Assembly: GCA_016205905.1 (NCBI GenBank)
Contig: JACQSP010000065.1
Span: forward strand, 1 to 18,649
Reading direction: 5' to 3'
Length of the DNA stretch: 18,649 nt
From: Candidatus Woesearchaeota archaeon
GTDB taxonomy: Archaea; Nanobdellota; Nanobdellia; Woesearchaeales; DSVV01
The notes beneath the pieces were generated by a model. It was not told where the DNA came from, made no database searches, and worked only from the letters and a program-made list of their open reading frames with translations. The translations under genes and the position numbers were made by a program. How positions within the stretch are numbered: the first letter of the stretch is position 1; the number at the start of each line of letters is the position of its first letter. Shown here in pieces: positions 15,203-18,649 of this stretch.

Positions 15203-16648
15203 TTATCTTCTTTTCTTTCGCGCTCTTGCAATCCTTGTTGCATATTCTCTGACAAGAGGATGGTCTACCTTGTTTGGATCTTCTAACAACTTTGTTACTC
15301 GTCTTTTTTGTTCTGTGCTTAATTCAACTCTGTCTTCATCTGGCCTATAAGCATTCATTTCGTTTTTATACGCAACCAAAAGCAGATCCACATCTCCTTT
15401 GGCTTTTTCATAATTTGTTTCAACATCTTTTATTAACTCTTTTGACAAGTGCATTTCAAGTGTGTCCCCAAACATTCCGCCACCCCTAATATCTGCTTGA
15501 TGTTGTGCTCTAAACTCTTCTGTAAATTCTAAACGATGGCCTAAAATATGCGGAGCAACAGATTCTAAATGGTGTTTTTCAACTTTTTCATCGCCCATTA
15601 AATAAGCCAATGCTTTTGCATAGTTTTCTAATCCTTTTGTGCTTCCTCTCGGAGAAAATGCATTCTTTGTCTTTGTGCTTGCTAACTTCTTTGCATGATT
15701 GCTGCTATCAATAGAATCATTAGGAAAACTTCTTTTTCTGCCAAAAGTCGGCGTGAAATTCAGCTCGCTGTCAATCATCATTAAGAATGTATCTGCATCT
15801 GTGCTTAAATTAACATTCTCAATTTCTTGCCGTGCTCTTTTTTTTGTTTCAGCGTCGAAAAGAACTGCGCCGGTTTCCTTATATTTTTTAGATAAGTATG
15901 AATTTTGTGCAAGCTCAATTTTTCTCAATCTTTCTTTAATCTCCAGATTCTTATCATTAACAATATCCATAATTTCTGTTGTTAATTTTTCATCCTTTAA
16001 GTCATCTATATTTTGAATTGCCTGCCTGATATTCTGGCGGTATGTTGCGCCGATATAACCGCATTCAATATGCGCAAGAAACCTGTCTCGTAATGGGGGA
16101 ATTAATACATGATTGCCGTCGTCTGGATGGTTTGCTGTTGCATAGCAAGGCGTTGTTCCTGTGAAAAAAGTAGCGTTGAGATAATTAATTCTTCCAGTCT
16201 CAAGAATATTAAGCCATCCATCTTGGTGTCCAGAAGATAATCTGTTAATCTCGTCAATAATTCTAACAGGAAGATAAGCGCTTGCAAGCCAAATTACAGA
16301 TTCTTCTTTGGCTAATTTAGAAAAATCAGGACGGGCAATCATTGTTTCAAATGTCTGGTCAGGATGCCCTTGAATTTGTGCAGCTTCATAAAGATCAAAA
16401 GGATATCCGCTCATAATACTGCAAATGACCTTTGCGCCGGTTGTTTTTGCAAATCCTGGCTCGCCAACACTCAGTTGGTTTGCATCTAATACATAAGAAA
16501 TGACTGAAAGCGCAGTGTTCCAATGCTCAACTTCTTTGCCCCCTACTTCATTATATATGGGATCAATGTAATACTTTTTCCCACTAATCCTAATGTTTTT
16601 TATTAAATCATCACTATATCTTCTTTCGCTAACTTGTGTTTTTGGCAT
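15203..16648 (-). CDS. MoxR-family AAA+ ATPase
   Basis: This is an ATP-driven protein remodelling enzyme that probably works with the VWA protein of the same cluster. With the ATG start (481 residues), the motifs are Walker A GEPGFAKT (62-69; the Ala before Lys is normal for MoxR), Walker B IIDEINR (130-136, acidic pair 132-133), sensor 1 in ATANHPDDG (Asn173), the arginine pair in LRDRF (186-190) and sensor 2 in SPRG (332-335). The stretch between DRF and SPRG is about 140 residues, somewhat long for MoxR, with a basic insert RKRS near 304-307. The C-terminal 100 residues are helical and charged. An in-frame TTG at 16663 would add five residues, but it overlaps a GGGGG run (16657-16661) 8 nt before the ATG that looks like the ribosome site, so the ATG is preferred. 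It heads the long leftward cluster. Confidence 0.9.
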   Translation of the reverse strand: MPKTQVSERRYSDDLIKNIRISGKKYYIDPIYNEVGGKEVEHWNTALSVISYVLDANQLSVGEPGFAKTTGAKVICSIMSGYPFDLYEAAQIQGHPDQTFETMIARPDFSKLAKEESVIWLASAYLPVRIIDEINRLSSGHQDGWLNILETGRINYLNATFFTGTTPCYATANHPDDGNHVLIPPLRDRFLAHIECGYIGATYRQNIRQAIQNIDDLKDEKLTTEIMDIVNDKNLEIKERLRKIELAQNSYLSKKYKETGAVLFDAETKKRARQEIENVNLSTDADTFLMMIDSELNFTPTFGRKRSFPNDSIDSSNHAKKLASTKTKNAFSPRGSTKGLENYAKALAYLMGDEKVEKHHLESVAPHILGHRLEFTEEFRAQHQADIRGGGMFGDTLEMHLSKELIKDVETNYEKAKGDVDLLLVAYKNEMNAYRPDEDRVELSTEQKRRVTKLLEDPNKVDHPLVREYATRIARARKKRR

Positions 16649-16887
16649 GTTTTGAACCCCCAATATTAATTAAATATATCATTATATCAAATTGATTAAT
16701 TTATTCGAAAATTAATCGCTTTTAGTATACGTTCCTTTGTTAGTAATACTCTCCCCCATAATTATCCTTAAGTAGTAAAATTCCGTTTATAAATATTCTC
16801 CTGATTTATATTATATTTCTTTTTAACTATCTAGTAGTCACAAAATCAAAATATTTATATATTATAACAGAATAACCACAGTTTACA
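16649..16887. promoter_or_regulatory. Divergent intergenic region between the ATPase and Tat-export genes
   Basis: A 239-nt, very AT-rich region. For the ATPase gene the GGGGG run at 16657-16661 is the likely ribosome site; candidate TATA boxes on the minus strand include TGATATAATG near 16686-16695, which would give a leader of about 16 nt. No clear operator or inverted repeat was found. The other promoter is listed separately. Confidence 0.4.
16854..16861 (+). promoter_or_regulatory. TATA box for the Tat-exported protein gene
   Basis: TTTATATA, preceded by an A-rich stretch that could serve as a TFB recognition element, is centred about 30 nt upstream of the ATG at 16888. The start site would fall a few bases before the codon, a near-leaderless transcript. 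Confidence 0.65.
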
Positions 16888-18552
16888 ATGGCAGAATCAT
16901 CTTTTAATCGCAGAACTTTTCTGGGTTGGGCAGGATTATCTTTATTAGTTCTAGCTGCAGATCCATTTGACGCATTTGCTAAGAAATCAAGAATTTCAAG
17001 AAAGAACCAAAGAAAAAAGAATGCCGCATCTAATGCTTCTTCACAACCAACAAGATATGATGTTTCTTATTCATGGCATAATCAGTTAGAAGATGCGCTT
17101 GATTATATGGAAGAATTAAGAAGTGTGCTGGGCGATGGGCTAGGAGAAGAGTTAGGGAGCATAGTTCAAAGAAAGATCAGAATTGTAAGATCCACACAAT
17201 CAGGCCTTTATGGCATTATATACAATATGAACAGCGAGAATATTGAACTTTGCAGAGCCCTCGCAGCTGATCATTCATCTATTCTTAAAGAATCTGTTCT
17301 CAAAGAGAAAGATTTAGAGCCAGCAGAATGTGTCGGCGACACAGGATACAATTTTCTTTACAATGTGTGTTATGGTTTAGGCAGAAATCTTGAAGAGTTA
17401 AAAAGAGTTTATAGCACAGTAAGCACTATGCTTGGCCAGGGTGTTACAAGGAATTTAGTTATAGAAAAAACCCTTGACGGAAATTATGCTCTCGTATACA
17501 AAAGATATGATACTTTAGAGTCAACTGCGAGAATTGCAGAGCATCATGCAAAATTACTGGCAGAAAAAGGCATAGGCGCAGCACAAAGGCTTGAGAATAA
17601 TGACGAGATTGTTTTTGGAGAATCAAGCATGTTAAATGAAGAAAGGGAGTATAAAAAGAGAATACAACACTCTCAAAAGAAAAAATCTTCAGTACATGAA
17701 CAAAAAGAAATAAAGAAATATAAAGAAAACAAACACCAACCCCCACAAATAAACGAAAAAGATAATAACACACTTGAAGCAAGCGTAGAAAAATATATTT
17801 CTTCATTAAGAAAAAGAAGATTCCTTCAGCCCGACGAGAAAACTTCATTTGTAATTTATGATTTAAAGGCAAATGAAACACTTGTTTCAATAAATGAAGA
17901 CGTGCCTATGCAGGCAGCAAGCATGGTAAAGCCATTGGCTGCATTAGCTTTTTTCCACAGAGTTGAGAAAGGTGAATTAAAATATGGTCTGATAAGCAAA
18001 GCAAACATGGAAGCAATGATTCAAAGAAGCAGAAATTCTGCAACAAATTGGGTAATGCAGCAGGTTGGCGGGCCAGAAGAAGTGCAGAGAATCCTGCATG
18101 AAAATTATGAAGATATATTCAAGCAGACATCTGTTGTTGAATACATCCCAGCAGGAGGAAGAACTTACCTAAACAAAGCATCTGCGCACGATTATTCGCG
18201 CTTCATGTTTGCGTTATGGCATGGCAAACTGCCTTACTCAAGTGAAATGAAGAGATTAATGGCTCTGCCAAACAGAGACAGAATTTATACAGGTGCATCG
18301 CATGTTCCAGAAGGCACAATTGTGTACGACAAAACAGGCTCGACATCGCAGTGCTGCGGTGATTTCGGCATTTTAGTGACGAGAAAACAAAATCCTATTT
18401 TGCCAGGAAGATTCCCTTATATTATTGTGGGGATAATTGAAAAGCCATCCGGCGCAGATTCTTACAAATCATGGATTAAGTCAAGAGGAGACATTATAAG
18501 GGAAGTATCTAACATGGCTCATGACGAGATGTCGAAGAGATATAATTTGTAG
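16888..18552 (+). CDS. Tat-exported protein with class A beta-lactamase-like serine hydrolase domain
   Basis: Residues 1-31 are a twin-arginine signal: NRRTFLGW (7-14), a hydrophobic stretch to 23 and AFA at 29-31 as a likely cleavage site, so the protein is folded before export. Residues about 95-245 hold an internal duplication: STQSGLYGIIY (102-112) with LAADHSSILKE (125-135), and KTLDGNYALVY (194-204) with IAEHHAKLLAE (216-226). The units recall SPOR domains, which bind bare glycan strands, but this is a weak match. A Lys/Glu-rich linker runs 250-297. Residues 300-540 form the hydrolase: SMVK (345-348, nucleophile Ser345 and Lys348), SRN (381-383, in place of SDN) and KTGS (482-485). No clear Glu166 equivalent is seen, so a peptidase or esterase role is more likely than antibiotic breakdown. 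It is transcribed divergently from the ATPase cluster. Confidence 0.85.
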   Translation: MAESSFNRRTFLGWAGLSLLVLAADPFDAFAKKSRISRKNQRKKNAASNASSQPTRYDVSYSWHNQLEDALDYMEELRSVLGDGLGEELGSIVQRKIRIVRSTQSGLYGIIYNMNSENIELCRALAADHSSILKESVLKEKDLEPAECVGDTGYNFLYNVCYGLGRNLEELKRVYSTVSTMLGQGVTRNLVIEKTLDGNYALVYKRYDTLESTARIAEHHAKLLAEKGIGAAQRLENNDEIVFGESSMLNEEREYKKRIQHSQKKKSSVHEQKEIKKYKENKHQPPQINEKDNNTLEASVEKYISSLRKRRFLQPDEKTSFVIYDLKANETLVSINEDVPMQAASMVKPLAALAFFHRVEKGELKYGLISKANMEAMIQRSRNSATNWVMQQVGGPEEVQRILHENYEDIFKQTSVVEYIPAGGRTYLNKASAHDYSRFMFALWHGKLPYSSEMKRLMALPNRDRIYTGASHVPEGTIVYDKTGSTSQCCGDFGILVTRKQNPILPGRFPYIIVGIIEKPSGADSYKSWIKSRGDIIREVSNMAHDEMSKRYNL

Positions 18553-18592
18553 TTTATTCCACTTTTTATCATTGATTTATTTTTTTATTTAT

Positions 18593-18618
18593 TTCCTGGG
18601 CGAAGCCACCCGTCTCAC
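18593..18618 (+). repeat. 26-bp dispersed element, copy 2 (downstream of the Tat gene)
   Basis: It lies about 40 nt after the stop of the Tat-exported gene and is GC-rich against AT-rich surroundings. It matches the element after hisS at 23 of 26 positions in the same orientation relative to the upstream gene. GGC (18599-18601) and GCC (18605-18607) can pair around a GAA loop. The remaining 31 bases of the window hold nothing I can identify. Confidence 0.5.
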
Positions 18619-18649
18619 TAATTAAACTGTTTGTCGTAAGTCGTTTGTC

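Noticed and set aside
16649..16663. TTG start for the ATPase at 16663
   Set aside because: It overlaps the GGGGG ribosome site that is well spaced for the ATG at 16648, and adds only five residues with no family support.
16888..18552. Antibiotic-resistance beta-lactamase
   Set aside because: The class A Glu166 region is not recognisable, SDN is SRN, and the long N-terminal duplicated region and Tat signal fit a surface serine hydrolase better.

Overview
The window is AT-rich and looks archaeal, most likely from a DPANN lineage such as Woesearchaeota or Pacearchaeota. The signs are TATA-box promoters placed for leaderless or very short leaders, a histidyl-tRNA synthetase of the archaeal/eukaryotic type, and an MNT/HEPN-like gene pair. 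The lineage is an inference; no rRNA, tRNA, transposase or CRISPR array was seen.

Layout. 1-477 (+): 3' end of a gene encoding 34-residue helical repeats that resemble mTERF repeats. 537-1669 (-): a HEPN-like gene followed by a pol-beta-type nucleotidyltransferase gene, with a long inverted repeat wrapped around the probable TATA box. 1746-1974: gene-free, with two GC-rich islets. 1975-3321 (-): hisS with its own promoter. 3383-16648 (-): one long unidirectional cluster. 16888-18552 (+): a divergent gene for a Tat-exported protein with a class A beta-lactamase-like domain.

The central cluster is the main find. In transcription order it holds a MoxR-family AAA+ ATPase, four members of an unrecognised paralogous family (P1-P4), a protein joining a HExxH metallopeptidase-like region to a VWA/MIDAS domain through a long charged linker, and four more paralogs (P5-P8). 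Most spacings are 1-80 nt; the only large gap (between the ATPase and P1) holds two structured hairpins. All eight paralogs share an N-terminal tail with an HIK(G/E/R)P..DD core, an acidic Gly-Leu-Asp-Asp repeat of variable copy number and an arginine/proline-rich segment. A helical domain follows, with an LTP..I motif and a SYNAGNN-like motif, then a repeat region with 18-22 residue rungs resembling the GXGXG beta-helix of glutamate synthase and FwdC, and a closing strand ending in a (N/H)P(D/N)G(T/E)EE-like motif. P2 carries three such bodies behind one tail.

Proposed working together (inference): MoxR/VWA pairs are known as ATP-driven remodelling machines (RavA-ViaA, CbbQ-CbbO, NorQ-NorD). 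Here the shared acidic tail could be the handle recognised by the ATPase or by the VWA metal site, and the eight diversified beta-helical bodies would be the clients or effectors. No signal peptides are visible on these proteins, so the machine is probably cytosolic. hisS, the HEPN/MNT pair and the Tat gene appear to be separate transcription units.
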